64,000 nt of DNA, taken from NCBI GenBank assembly GCA_036925085.1, contig JAUPFP010000004.1, positions 1,750,001 to 1,814,000 on the forward strand, in the 5' to 3' direction. Of this stretch, positions 36,586-49,237 are shown in pieces. Numbering within the stretch: the first letter of the stretch is position 1; every line of letters starts with the position of its first letter. The DNA is from Brachycybe producta. Taxonomy: Eukaryota > Arthropoda > Diplopoda > Playtdesmida > Andrognathidae. Below the pieces are notes generated by a model, which was not told the DNA's origin, ran no database searches, and saw only the letters and a program-made list of their open reading frames with translations. A program made the translations under genes and the position numbers.

Positions 36586-36975
36586 TTGGGTATTCATCAA
36601 AAAAGCAAGCAAGAGCAAACATCTGCTTGTGCTCGTCAATGTTTACTCGTGTTCCCTTGAAATGCTCACCTTGCATCTATACTAGGGCGAATATGCTCTT
36701 GTTTGCAGTTGATCCATGGGTTTAGAGTAAAGCACAAACTACTGCACTGAACCACAAGCATTTCCACAATACAATAATCACCGTCCACACTAAACAACCA
36801 CAAACATGGCTCTTCTTTCATGTATCGCCATCCACCTAATATTTTTTGAACGCGAGCGAGCGAATGTTTGCTCGCTTGCTAACCGGGTACTCACCAGACG
36901 ATTATTGAGTGAGAATGCTCGCTTGCTCTGTGTATGATCTTGCTCGCTTTTCTGGTGAAATACCAGCCTAATATA
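36586..36975. mobile_element. MITE with TIR GGGTATTCACCAG and AGCAAGCGAGC motifs
   Basis: The left arm is GGGTATTCATCAAAAAAGC, AAGCAAGAGCAAACATCTGC. The right side has two inverted counterparts, ending GCTAACCGGGTACTCACCAG near 36898 and TTTTCTGGTGAAATACCAGC near 36966. The right terminus therefore appears duplicated. The interior is unique sequence with no gene. Confidence 0.65.
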
Positions 36976-38785
36976 AAATACCAGTTGTGCTCAACAAACT
37001 TTTCCAAATTTCTCAAGATAGGAAATTTCTTTCTATATAAAAAAGCAGGAAAAGCTAAAAAAGTAGAATAGGACAAAAGTTTTTTTCTTCTGAAAATAGT
37101 GTAAAGACGCAAGTGTGTTGTACATTACACAACCACATTACGAGGGTATATATGCTGTATCGTTTATACAGTAGATCCAAATAGTTGTGGTATTTTGAAC
37201 GATTTATAGAACCTATGGATATTGTGGCGTTGTTGGCAATACGCCATTGTATCTATCTGAAGCAATTTTGTGGCTGGCCTTTTTTTTTTCTTCTTCTTCA
37301 TAGAAAGAGATACCGAATAAAGAAAAAAATTGTGTCACGGGATTTACTTTCTAGTATTCTAACCCTAAAGGCGCTGATGGAAGATGAAATGGCCACAAAT
37401 CATAATAATGTGGTGGTATGTGCCATAATGTCACTGTTACCGTTACTGGAGAACTTACACAGTTTAAGAATTTGACAGTTTTCTATCTTTATTGTATAAA
37501 ATTTGCAAAACTGCATTTGCTACAATTGTACCAAAATGAAGAATTCTTTTTTTTTTATATACAAATCTAAACATACGTCAGTACCAATAGGCCTACAGTA
37601 TGTGAATTCCAATTTAAAAAATTTTGCATTTTCAAATGAAAAATTAATAATTTACCAATCAGACACAATTTTGCCAGCATCTCTTTAAAATTTATTAAAG
37701 TAGCTTTCTTTTTGTGAATTTGTATGTAAACTTTAAAGGTTACATACTGGAAGAGTAATTTTCAATTGTTCTCACAATAAGTTTGAAGAAAGTGTCTCGG
37801 GTTGTTGATTTTGAGCTTTTGTTGTGAGATGGAATCTACTGGCCCTTTTTTTTTGTCAGAGCAACCAACCAACCTCAAGTGCGAGAAAACGTCTTGCGCA
37901 ATAAGCACTTAATTCTTTGCTTATCTCTTGGTACCAAACATTAGCTCAACACAAACTTGTATACTCTCTCACACTATTTATATTATTGTATAGTAACATC
38001 CATCCATCCATCCTTTCATTCTTGAGCTAGAAACTTCAAATGTAATCACCAAAAGGATACATATAGCCCCACAAAATACTCGGCTCTCTCTCTAGGTTTG
38101 GGTTAACTTAAAATCCCTGAAATAATGACACATGCAAACAGCAATCTGTCACGCAAGTGACATCTAGCAGTCGATATCAGCAGTTAACCCTCCTGTATTT
38201 TACTCCCTCTTCCCCCCCCCCCCCTCCCGGTTCTCTTTATAGTAGATGTTAGTTTTGATTTAATGCAACTTTATAGAACTACTATGCTTACACTTCCGCT
38301 AAAATGTGTGCTCTACTTGTAAGTGTATCTCATGTCATGACACACATAAAATGTATTTGCTGCTTCATAATATACAAAAGCAATTAATTTAAAACTAATG
38401 ACAAAAGATGAAGTTTAAAAGATTATGGATCAAATTTCTTTTTTTAAAAAAAAGTTGCATTCCATGTAAATGATACAAATATCGCACGCATATAGGAAAA
38501 TTAGTTCGATTTATTCCAAACTCCATCATCTTTTTTTTTGTATAAACCTACTGAATAATTCTCTAATTAGTAATTGCACTTGACTTTTATTATTGTAAAG
38601 CACTGTTTCCACTTATATACTAATGATACATATTTCTGTAAACATTTTCATGAAAATATTACAAGAATCCATGATGATTTTTGAATTGTCAAGATAGCAT
38701 GTTGCAGCCATAAACAACTGCACATTTTAGTGAGTTCCTCAAAAGATGGAGTTTCTTATTTATGTGCACACTGAGTCGTGTTAGC
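36976..38785. other. No gene seen
   Basis: A+T-rich. A 96-codon open frame near 37185-37475 was examined and I could not relate it to any family. A C12 run lies near 38212-38223. Confidence 0.5.
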
Positions 38786-39130
38786 CTGCCTTTCTGCACA
38801 GTTGTTTTATAACGCAACAAAAATGTATGCTTTTGAAGCAACAAAAATGTTGCTTGCTTTTTACAACATTTTCGAGTCTGTAAAATATTTTTGTTGCAGA
38901 TTCAAGTATACAGACACATGAGTCTAAGTGGAAACAAATTGCTATTGAGTTTTTTTGTGTGCATACAGGTAGGTCTGTGTTAAGGGTCATTTCCACTTAG
39001 ACTTTACGAGCCTGCAATACAGTGTTGACAAGAAACATATTTACGGACTCAAGAATGTTGCAAAAAGGTTTAAAATGTTCCAAGAGCAAAAACATTTGTT
39101 GCTTCATAAACAAAAAGTGCAGAAAGGAAA
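38786..39130. mobile_element. Large imperfect inverted repeat, arms about 150 bp
   Basis: The left arm (CCTTTCTGCACAGTTG, GAAGCAACAAAAATGTTGC, CGAGTCTGTAAAATATTTTT, GAGTCTAAGTGGAAAC) is mirrored on the right (TTTCCACTTAGAC, ATATTTACGGACTCAAG, ATTTGTTGCTTCATAAAC, GTGCAGAAAGG). The loop is about 40 bp. No clear target duplication was found. Confidence 0.75.
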
Positions 39131-39266
39131 TTATTGAGTCGGCGTGGCATGCAGATCAAAACGCTGTCCATTCCCCTTGAAGACCTCACTAAAATGTATA
39201 TTTGTTTATGGCCACAACATGTTTACATAGTGGAAACACAAAAAAATCATTAGATACACTGTACGA

Positions 39267-39303
39267 TGAGGACTTACTGTACATTGTATACAGTAAGTCC
39301 TCA
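39267..39303. repeat. Perfect 15-bp inverted repeat; head-to-head Tigger-like ends
   Basis: TGAGGACTTACTGTA, then a 7-bp spacer, then TACAGTAAGTCCTCA. TACAGTAxxTCCTC resembles pogo/Tigger terminal repeats, so this looks like two transposon ends meeting, with the element body possibly extending right. Confidence 0.6.
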
Positions 39304-42300
39304 ACATGTGCGGTTAATTTTTTCCATGGTTTCCACATAAGTTGAATGCCATTACGGCCAATTATATTTTTTTTATTGCATTTACAGAGCCAATTGATAC
39401 GTGGCGTTGTTATTATAAGGGGAAGTAACGCAACCGCATATCTACAAATCTGCGTTAAGGTTGTGATTACGCTACATGCGTTGTCTGAAGACAAATTGTC
39501 GCACTCAATCGCACAACACGTTTGTCGTCAAACAATGCATGCAGTGTGACCACGGCCTTAGTCGAGGACTTTCATTGAAATGTTTACAGACTGATAAGTA
39601 CAAGTGGAAACGTTGCTGCATAATGTAATATAAATGGATTGTCGACAAAATTTTTAAATTGGCTTTGTGCCCATGATATAAACTTTTTTGTTCTTTCCTA
39701 AAGAAGAATAGCAAAAAAACGAAGTCCTTTTGGTCACAAGTAGGTTTTTTTTCTTCTAGATGTTCAGAGGTTTTTTGACTTCTTCTTGTTGAGAAAAGAA
39801 GAAGAAGAAAAAATGAAACTTGTGCAAAACCAAAGTAAGGATGTGATTTATGAAATCTTTATTGCAGACATCGTTAGCTTGAAAGAAATAGAAAAAGAAG
39901 GTTGGATTTGTCAGAATAATACATTATATAAAAAAAAATCCTTCCCCCCTCTATATGTGTAATGATTAAAGTGTCTAACAATGGTTCACTATTCTGCAAC
40001 TTGGAGACACTAGTGAGCAGAACGATTCCAAAAAAAAAAAACGAGCTCAAAACCGCTCCACCACAAAACTCTTTAGAACCCCAACAATTATTGATTTTGA
40101 GTTATAATATATTCTTTTTCTTCATTGTACAATGTATGGAGACTAAAGATTCACTATTGATGAGATTTCATTCAACTGACGAGTTTTATACTGAACTTTC
40201 ATTTTGTAATACGCAAAATTCATTTTTTTTGCTAACTTTTAAAACATCTAAATGTTTAATATTTCTGATGTTTGATAAAATTTCAAAAAAACAAAAGGGA
40301 GAGAGAGAGAAAATCAGTCAATTGTATGCAATTCAATTTACTTTGAAAATCGGTATGTAATTTAATAAAGTTGTTGCCATTTCTTGAAGCGTGTTTTTTT
40401 TTTAAAAATAATATAAAATACAAAAAAAAACGAGGTCTTAAACTCTTAATGACAGTCAGTGTGACCGATGATGACTAACACTCATCGAGTATTTAAAATA
40501 AAACCCCCATCATGAATAAACCATGAGATCAATAAGTGATGGAGCAAAGAAATTAGTAGGGTAAAAATAATATGGAGAAAACTCAATTTTATTAAATTAT
40601 ACCTTACTAAATTTAGATAGATCAGTGACAAAGATTAAAAAGATGTAAAAATATTAAATGCGGAAACTTTTGAAGTTATTGTAATTTGCATGAAATGCTA
40701 ATTAAATTTAAAATGTGATTGTACCGAGGTCTGAGCTCTGAACAAACTGTTACTAAACCTAAACCTAGGGTTGATACTTTCAAATAGATTTGCATCTTGT
40801 TATGGTGAGCCCAGTCTACCAGGCGCAACCATGAGGACCACGAAACCCACCAGATTCATGAGGCTCACAAAGCCCACATACACATTATTCATAAAATTGC
40901 CAACCCATGGGCTGGGTTTTTCCAAAAAGTCTATTGGCCTATGGGCTTTATGTAGGTTTCTACTTTTCAAAACAAAACTTACCTAACCCATACTCATATC
41001 AGTCTATGGAAAAAGCTAATAAGAGGGGAAAGAACGCAACAGAAGCTGGTAGGCAGGTGAGGAATCAGGATCTCCAGGGGTTGTTAGAAAAGAAGTGTAG
41101 GCCTATAAACATAGACACAATGTAATGAATATATGCCTAGATCTCTATACTTTACCAGTGTTAAAACAATATCAAATGAAGCTAATAACAGCCTGTCATA
41201 GCAAATTCTCATAAATTATAGTTTTCAAGAAGTGTTTGGAAGGGGCATAAGAGATGGTATAGTTGTTTATTCTCTCTCCCTCTTGAAACCCTCTGTAGGT
41301 CTATAAAGTCTTGTCATGTCCTAAAGTTGCAAACTATATTTTCTACAAAATGAACTATTAGAATTAAAATCTCTTCTGACATTGGCTCCCATATATTGAA
41401 CGTTTTTATGCGAAAATTTCTAACAATATGGCATCTTGACTCTTAGTTTGAGCATATTTTCTTGTTAACACCCTGTAAAAAAAGTGTGCTTAGACTCAAT
41501 GATATGGAACTGACAGCTTGCATCCTTTACGGGTCACATATCTATTAAGGTTTTGACTCTAACTCAATGGCTACTATTTGTCCATCCCATGATCATAAAA
41601 ATCACTGATAAGTTCAGTAAAGGATTTCTTAATACAATGAATAGACAAAGATTGGTTTCCAACCAATTTCATTTGTTATATGGGATTTGTTGTACAGTTA
41701 TACCTGTAATATGTTTTCTCTGCCTGTATCACTATATTATTTTTTTAAAAAAGAATAAGCTAAATAATTTGTATAAATCACCATGTGGTCGGTCATTGAG
41801 GCTTTTTCTGTTTGAAAGTAACACAATAATACTAACAGTATTAACACACTAAAGCTCAAATATCTCATTGGATTGTTAATTTAACAATCAGTAGACATAC
41901 TGTATATATTACAACACAGGATGTTTCTTTCCTTTTCAGTCAAGTCTTCCCTTACCAAGTTACTACCCAATTCTCCCTTTTTAATTTTACTCTAAATCAT
42001 TCTCCCATCCTTAAAAAAGGCCTACATATTAACAAAAAAGTAAAGTATGTATCACAAATGTGGTCTTTTTTTTCGAGTATTTTTCCCCCCATTGTCTCTT
42101 TGTCTTTCACATGTAGGCATAATAATAAAAGAGCTACCACGTCACCCATCATCAGGATCATTGTCATTCAATGCCTATACTTTAGTATGGTGGTAGTGGT
42201 GGTACCTTTACCTCTCCCTCCCTTAGCAAAAATTCAAAATTTGCATTAAACCGTTCAGATTTTCAAACAATGACAACACTACAAAACATATACGTGTATA

Positions 42301-43423
42301 TCCAACAATCTGCTTCATTTACATGATGGTAAAAGAGACACAGACTAACAGACAATGAGGGAAGAAGGGTGGTGAGAGAGAGAGAAAAGGCTACAGCAGC
42401 CTGGAAAAAAACAAAACACCCTATCCTTTTTTCTAGTCTGTATCCAGAAACACGTGCCCCATCAGTAGGCCTAATAATACTTTCTCTCTTTTCCCTCCCT
42501 CCCTCCCTCTGTTGTAAGCCTACATATTGTCGTGTGTGCGAACTTTTAGGAACAATGAAAAACTGAGCGAAAAACCATACTACCCATAATATTGCCTGAC
42601 ATGAAAGAAAAGTTGGGTGTTTTCATGGGATTGGATTGGATGGTAGTGTAGTGGTGTTGGTGGTGATGAATTGATGATGGTGATGGAGTAGGAAGAAATA
42701 ATATAATGTTGTAGAATAAGAGAACCCCGAACTCCCCGCCCCCCCTTTTCCAATGATAGAAAAACCACCAGCATCATCTCTATATACATATTATACAACT
42801 TATACAAGTATTATAGTGGTTTCAAATGAATGGGAACGGACCCCTCTCTTCTAGTTCTAAACATTGAAAAATTTGTGCAAAAGTTAACTGAAGCATTGAA
42901 TTTGTTTTCGTCCACCGCTTCATAATCAAAACCCATCACAATTATTAAATATATGTATTTATAAGGGGGGGGCTCTATGAATTAATTAATCTGTCCATTT
43001 AATTTCTCTTCTATAATTAAGATAGCTAGTGCTTACTCTTTTCCCTTGCTCCGATATGCCTATTAAACAATTTATTATTTATCTCCTAAATATAAAAAAA
43101 AACCTAGAAACAATTAACAAGTGTTTTTGATTTGAGAACTAAATGATGTTAATAATTTTATTAGTTTTAAAATTTTCTATATAAAAATAACTTCAAATTG
43201 AAATTCGTAGTTATACTTCTTTAATACAGAGTGTGACAAATGTTACTTTAACACTTAAGTATATACTTGTCAGTCAGTGTCTCTATTGTTTCCTTTTAAC
43301 AAAAGGAAATAATGGAGACATTGTTATTGAATAAATTGTTGCAACAAACAAAAAATTGCAACAGTGTTTAAAATTTACTGGAAGGTTCAAAACTATATAT
43401 GACACCTTTTGAGATGTGTAAAC
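39304..43423. other. No gene seen over about 4.1 kb
   Basis: At 39540-39562 CAGTGTGACCACGGCCTTA resembles the AAGGC-type MITE end. At 40880-41120 somewhat less A+T-rich sequence carries a minus-strand TTAG/GTAAGTTTTG donor-like site, but I find no convincing exon. Open frames of 132 codons (39962) and 99 codons (41553) have no recognisable content. Confidence 0.5.
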
Positions 43424-43535
43424 AAGCGCCAAATTGAATACGCGCCACAAACTGAACAAACGCCCCAAACTACATAAAAGCCTAAAATTTGGCAGTTAAT
43501 CAGCTTGGCACGTATTCGGTTTGGCGCTTATTCAC
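43424..43535. repeat. Second locus of the GGCGC minisatellite, with inverted halves
   Basis: AAGCGCCAAATTGAATACG and AACTGAACAAACGCCCC are minus-strand copies of the 3023 unit. They are followed by plus-strand copies (CAGCTTGGCACG, TTCGGTTTGGCGC). The array abuts a family 1 element. Confidence 0.7.
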
Positions 43536-43545
43536 TCGCCTCGTA

Positions 43546-43820
43546 AACGCTAATCACGAGACCTCTCTCTGGTCATTTTGTCTTTCAGGTATTTTCATAT
43601 TATATCATTTATAATATAGGCATTTTAAAAAGTGAGCTTGAAAATGGCTTAACTTTAAGCAGACACTTTTTTGTTATAATTTTTATAACCTATAAAAAGT
43701 TTATTTTGAAAGATATTAACATGAAAATACTAACAAGTGATTGTGCTACCCTTCTAGTTTCTAAAACTATTTCCAATTTTCTCTTAATTTTGCTTCGAAA
43801 ATCAGCTGTTGATAAACCAT
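43546..43820. mobile_element. Family 1 MITE, left TIR eroded
   Basis: TTTTGTCTTTCAGGTATTTTC at the left, then a hairpin centre. The right arm is GAAAGATATTAACATG, CTACCCTTCTAGTTTC, TCTTAATTTTGCTTCG, AAATCAGCTGTTGAT and AACCATCTTAA. A deletion removed part of the left arm. Confidence 0.75.
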
Positions 43821-44527
43821 CTTAACTATAAAAATCTTCATGATAAACATAAACAGAAAAAGTGAACAACATTCTACACAAATTACATGTACAAATAGAA
43901 AAATTTTCAAAACGAAATTACATTCTACTTATGATTGTAAGACTAGAAGTTCCTTTTTTGAGGGGGAGAGAAAGAGAGAAAAATGTGTAGGAAAGGAAAA
44001 ACGTCAATATGGCAAAATACACATAAACATCATTCATGTTTTTTTTGTCATTTCTATAATGATTCTAGCAGAACTTAAATAAAAGATGAAGAAAACCATA
44101 AAAAATATAGTCTTGAATGTTGTAGAGATGAGGGAGGAGAAGAAGGAGAGAAGAAAAAAAATCCAATTCATATTCCACCCAAAGATCCATTATGCAAAAC
44201 AGTCAAAGAAACAGAACCCAGGAACCATCATCAGGACTTCTTCTTCTTCATAAAGGGACTCTTATTTTAAACCGGAAGAAAAACTATTTCTTCTGCTAGT
44301 TTCCGCTGAGAATTGTTTTGACGCAATTTTGAATTTTGTTTTTTCTCCATTTTTTTAAAATAAAACTAAAGCACTCAACTTTCAAAAACCCAAATTTGTT
44401 TTTCTTTCAAACTTGAAAAGAAGTAAAACCTAAAACTATCTTCCAAAAATGCATAAAAAAGTATCCAAGTTCTCCTTTAAAAGAGTCTCTGTTAGTGTTG
44501 TGGATGTGAGCAGGAATGCTTTCATCA
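43821..44527. other. No gene seen
   Basis: A+T- and purine-rich sequence; no motif or family recognised. Confidence 0.5.
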
Positions 44528-44980
44528 CTAAAGATGTCGCTTAGAAAAAACGGCTTTTAAAAATATTCTTAATGTCTTTATTACAATAAGAAACATGTCA
44601 CATAATTAAGAAAACATTAACCTATTTATATAATTTGTTGTATCACATTTGAACGCTCAGAAAAGGACCAAAAAGCCTTAATAGCAGCCACAGCTGGCAA
44701 ACTTTTTTTTTTTTTTTTTTTTTTTTTTCATTTTGTCCGTTAAGTCATTAATACTCATTATCCCTTTGTTGCAATGCAGACGTAACGGAAAAATGAAGAA
44801 ACCAAAGTTGTACAGTTGTGGCTGTAATCATGGCTTTTTCTCCTCTTATAAGCGTTCAAATGGATACAACAAATTCTGTAGGTAGGTTTATGTTTTTTTA
44901 AACATGAGATATGTTTTATTGTAATTAAGATGTTAAAAATATTTTTAAAAGCGGTTTTTCTAAGCGACAATTATCTTTAG
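44528..44980. mobile_element. 453-bp foldback element, arms about 180 bp
   Basis: The left arm (CTAAAGATGTCGCTTAG, TTTTAAAAATATTCTTAATG, AATTTGTTGTATCACATTTG, AACGCTCAG, AAAAAGCC, AGCCACAGCTGG) is mirrored by the right arm ending GACAATTATCTTTAG. The loop holds a T26 run (44703-44728). The arms look similar at roughly four of five positions by eye. No target duplication is clear. Confidence 0.85.
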
Positions 44981-45925
44981 CAATGCAAGCGCCCCATCTC
45001 ATATCTATGGCGCCAACATATTCCCTTTAAAAAAAAAACCGTCAAAAAAACTACAAAATTATATCTTTCCTACACCCCTTATTTACCCCTATTTCAAACA
45101 CTCACCTTAGATCAAATCATTAATTATTTAAAATAAAAACCTCAGAATTAATAATTTAAATATTTCAATCCATAGATAGCTTCTAGCTAGAGACAGTGTA
45201 TATATATAAAATAATATTAAAAATTGTCCAGTGTAAAGAACTGAGTGTGCCATCTAGTGGAAATTTAAACAATCTTCTCTTTGACAACACAAGTTTACAA
45301 ATTAAGATTACATCCTTCTTCCTTTTTTCTTTTACCCCAATGATGTCGAAATGGCTCATTGAATTTGAATAGAAAATGCATCAAAGCCAATAATAATAAA
45401 TGAAAGCCTTGTATCAATACGATAAATACACCCTCGCACACCAGAATACACATCAGTATACAAGTCCATGTACCTAGCTAACACACACACATTATGAGTC
45501 CACTTCTAGGGGTTAAATGTGAACCCTGTGAACAGAGTTACAACATAGAAAAACCATGTTTGAATACTATGTTTCCATGTTGGAAAATCTGCTCACACGG
45601 TTCAAAATTTCCTTCTGGAATTTAGGCATCTTCTGCTATTCCTTGAAGTAAGACAAACCAGTCAAACATCTACCAATTTATCCGATTGATTTTACTTGTC
45701 AAAATTCAAACTTTTGTCATACTTCAGAACAAGAAGAAGAATCTTTTCCAAAACATGAATGACATGTCAGATTTTAAACGACAAAGTACTTTTTTTTTTT
45801 TACAAAATTTGAAAACAAAACTAAAAAAAAATGTAGACTTTGTCAATACAATTGTTTATTTTGAAAGAAATGTCAAGAGAAATTTCATTCTGTTTCATTT
45901 TTTCTTTCTTCTAGTTGATGTTTAA
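44981..45925. other. No gene seen
   Basis: A+T-rich intron; a 79-codon open frame near 45686 is lysine/phenylalanine-rich low complexity. Confidence 0.5.
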
Positions 45926-46231
45926 AGGGGTTTTAAAGAATACTATAAACGTCACTCGAACTCCCGTTATTTTTTTTTGTCTTTCAGAAGCAAAATTAAG
46001 AGAAACTAGAAGGGTAACTCAATCACTTAAGAGTATTTTTATGTTGATATCTTTTTAAATATCAATTTAAACTAAAATTTAAAACATTTGTCTACAAAAA
46101 CTTTATTTTGAAAAATATCAACATGAAAATACTATTAAGTAATTAATTCACTTTCAATTTCTTCTTAGTGTTCCTTCTGAATAGTTGAATAATGACAAGA
46201 GTTCCAAAATCAGCTGTTCATAAAAAACATC
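45926..46231. mobile_element. Family 1 MITE, TTAA-flanked, 306 bp
   Basis: TTAA at 45922-45925 and 46232-46235. The left arm has CGTCACTCGAACTC, TTTGTCTTTCAGAAGC, GAGAAACTAGAAGGGTAACT. The right arm has AAAATATCAACATGAAAATA, GTTCCTTCTGAATAG and AAATCAGCTGTTCAT. The two ends again come from different subfamilies. Confidence 0.85.
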
Positions 46232-47344
46232 TTAAAAATTTAAATTTAATCTCAAAAGTTAAAAATTGAAGAAGTAAAAAAAATGCTCAATTTCTGAACA
46301 CAGAAAACTTTTTTTTTCTCATAATTTAATAACCACAGTTTAGTTTAATTTTGAAATTTCATTGTGTATTTTTGTTCTCTCCAATAGAAGACCGGAAGTG
46401 AAAAATTTGTTATTTTTTTTTTTCTGTTTATAATAAAACACAATAATACACACTTAAAAACAATGTATAAAATTGTATATAGAAACAAAATGTATATAAA
46501 AAGACTGAAGTGTTGTCGTGGCGATATTGGTGCCTTATAGGTCAAAAGAGTTAGTTACCCAAGGGTCCTTCCTTTCTTTCTCCAATATGCGTGACCATAA
46601 AAAACACAACAACAACAACAACAAAGGTAATAGCAGTAGCTACCACGCTTTTGCTCCTCCCAACATTTCTCTTTACTTCATTAAAATTAAGGACAATGAT
46701 TATATTATATGCAAGGAAATAATCTCTTGATATTATATATACATGTATTATAAAAATTGCAACTGAAATCGCACTATTCGCAAAAAAACAACAACAACAA
46801 CATTGATGCTATTATTCATCAAGCGAAGCGCTCAATTATAGCATGCAATTACATAGAAATTAAAGAAGATCTTCTCCTTTAACTAATCAATTACAAAGTC
46901 GCGTGAGTGTAAACACTTCGAGTGAAGAAAAGATTCCAAATAAATTTAGCTAAACAATACAATATTTAAGCTTAAAAACTTCCAATGTATGATACGTTCC
47001 ATGGTTACCAAAAATGTTACCCACAATATGATATATGATATTTTCTTATACATATGGGCGGTTTACTAAGTCCACTTGTTGAACTGCTATCAAACAGAAG
47101 AACCCTAAAAGGCCTTCCCAGAGCTCAACAAGAAAAACTTCCACAGAAAACAGTCATTAATGCAAAAGCACAACACAAATTTGAAACATCTAAACTACAG
47201 TATTTCAAATATCAAAAACATCACCTAGTGAGGGTCAAACTTCTAGCTCAAAACACAGTTCTACAGGCTGCAGACAATTTCACTAGAAATCTGAACGAAA
47301 CTTGGGAGTAGAAACCAAATTGGGCTCATACCAATGAATAAATT
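46232..47344. other. No gene assigned; unrecognised 85-codon frame at 47054-47311
   Basis: The frame (MGGLLSPLVELLSNRRTL...) has balanced composition for this region but no homologue that I recognise and no clear splice or promoter context. CAA repeats lie near 46605-46625 and 46789-46802. Confidence 0.3.
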
Positions 47345-47467
47345 CCATCCCATCTCACCCCATCACATGCAATGGGATTCTAAACCAGGGTAGGTGAATC
47401 AAGTGGGACTGACGGGATCACTGAGACTGACGGGACCCATCAGATGATGGGATAGGATAGGATGAGA
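47345..47467. repeat. Imperfect hairpin of CATCCCATC motifs
   Basis: CATCCCATCTCACCCCATCA at the left mirrors TGATGGGATAGGATAGGATG at the right, with GACTGACGGGA repeats between. It may be a short foldback element. Confidence 0.55.
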
Positions 47468-47540
47468 CCAAAATTTCGCTCTACTTCGAACTCTACTACA
47501 GAGAAGCTTTATTTTCTCCACATATAGGCCTACTGTACAT

Positions 47541-47839
47541 TAGTGTTTCTCAAAGGATGTTCCACAGAACCTTGGCGTTCTGTTAAGCGAAAGCAAGGGC
47601 TCTGCCAGAGCTGAAAGAAACAGTGAATCTGATATCCAAATTGTCATTTTTATTAAAAATGCGTAGCCTACCCGTTATTTTTTTTATCCATATCGACTTT
47701 TTCTGGTAAATTTATTTTTCTAGCTCCTGCTACACTTTAAGCAAGATATTTTTTTTAAAATACTATTGGAGTTCCGTAAAGTTTTAAAGATTATTAAAAA
47801 AAAACCGTTCGGAGGCCAAATTAGAATTGGGAAACACTG
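47541..47839. mobile_element. hAT-type MITE with perfect 8-bp target duplication
   Basis: CTGTACAT occurs exactly at 47533-47540 and 47840-47847. The ends are TAGTGTTTCTCAAAGG and, reverse-complemented, CAGTGTTTCCCAATTC. Sub-terminal GTTCCACAGAACCTTGG is typical of the hAT ends that carry a GTTCC palindrome. 299 bp with no transposase. Confidence 0.9.
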
Positions 47840-48529
47840 CTGTACATGCTCCAACAGGTTTTCATTTCTTAAACTGTTGACACTTTCATTTTTGAGAAAA
47901 CTGAAACAATTTATCACCATGGACGATGGAACTCAAAAGCTCTGCTCAAACTGTCCATATATTTCCAGTTGTGGACATTTATTTGCTCAAGCTATTCATC
48001 TCAGTAATACTAATTTCAAATCACAGTTCCATAGTTTTATACATTAGTTAAATCTACTATCTTCTTTGAGAATAATACGCTCGTAACCCCGTCAGGATAG
48101 GCAGTTGTTTTCTATTAGAAAGTAACGCACAATTAAGCAGGTTTTAACTTTCTACTGTGGGTCGGAGTCCCTCTATGTTTCTATAGCAGCTAACATTTGA
48201 TGGCGGTCATTCAACCTCAATGTTTGGTCTTTTTGTGAAGATTTTGTTTTTCTTGCCTTAGTACCAATACCATAACAACATGATGTTAATCTGTTGGAAA
48301 TGACATACAGATCATAACTGGAACTATGGAAAATGTTCTTGATGAAGTACCAGAAATTATGACATCATGTTGCCCAAAACAAGTTGAGGGAGAGGGCACT
48401 CTTTTAAGAGGCTAGATACATCTTTTAGTTCAAAATTTCTCCGAATGTAGGCGCTGCGATTGTTGTTGATTGAAAAACGGGTTTTTAACGTTTTTTCTCC
48501 CGGTTCGAAGTCACATAATAATTAATTGA

Positions 48530-49135
48530 AAAATAATTTCGCGTGCTAATCTTATAAAAAGGAAATATCATGAAGCCAATAGATTAATGCACGTGCTAAT
48601 TTTTATGTGATTGTTCTAAGTCGTTTTTAATGGGAGTTCTTCAAATGTTTGTGGGACGGTTTTTTGCTCCTATGGGACTTAACATGGAGTTAAAAAACGT
48701 AAGATTTTAAATGTTATTTAAAAATAGAAAGCCCTTTTAAAATTTAGAAAATGGAATAATCCTGAAGGCAATAAACACGTGTAAGTACGTGCTAATTTTT
48801 CTGATTGCTCTAAATCATTTTTAATGAGAGTTCTCTTAACTTTTGTTGGACGGTGTTTTAGTCCTATGGGACTTAACATGGAATTTTAAAACGTACGATT
48901 TTAAACGTTATTAAACAATAGAAGGACCTTTTCAAAATTTATAAAAAGGAAACATCGTGAAGCCAATACATGAATGTATGTGCTAATTATTTTGTTATTG
49001 TTCTAAATCAGTTTTAACGAGAGTTTTTCAAATGTTTGTGGGACGGTTTTTGATCCTATGGGATTTAACATGGGGTTGAAAAAACGAACGACTTTGAACG
49101 TTGTTTAAAAATAGAAGGACCTTTTCAAAAATGAT
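48530..49135 (+). repeat. Tandem array, three units of about 195 bp
   Basis: The conserved blocks GGACGG...TCCTATGGGA(C/T)TTAACATGG recur at about 48654, 48848 and 49043, with spacing of 194 and 195 bp. Other shared blocks are CGTGCTAATTTTT, TTGTTCTAAATC and AATAGAAGGACCTTTTCAAA. The units differ by many substitutions, so the array is not recent. Confidence 0.85.
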
Positions 49136-49237
49136 ATAAATCGAGCACGTGAAGAACAATACTTTTCATTGCATTTTGCGCTTTACTGTATTTTAATTGA
49201 GCGATTGTGAGGCGATTTCTTTCAGTTTTAGTAACAC

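Noticed and set aside
37185-37475. 96-codon open frame considered as a Harbinger nuclease relic
   Set aside because: It has basic residues and an LxxEL-like look, but none of the family's catalytic or signature motifs, and it lies in low-complexity sequence.
39962-40360. 132-codon open frame, the second longest in the window
   Set aside because: Phe/Ser/Lys-rich, consistent with A+T-rich chance; no motif or splice context.
40985-41120. Minus-strand exon ending at a strong donor (TTAG then GTAAGTTTTG)
   Set aside because: Possible acceptors give a tiny or stop-containing exon with no ZMIZ-like peptide, so I treat the donor as chance.
47054-47311. 85-codon open frame (MGGLLSPLVELLSNRR...)
   Set aside because: Composition looks protein-like, but I recognise no family, and no splice sites, promoter or neighbouring exon support it. 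It is on the strand opposite to the ZMIZ exon.
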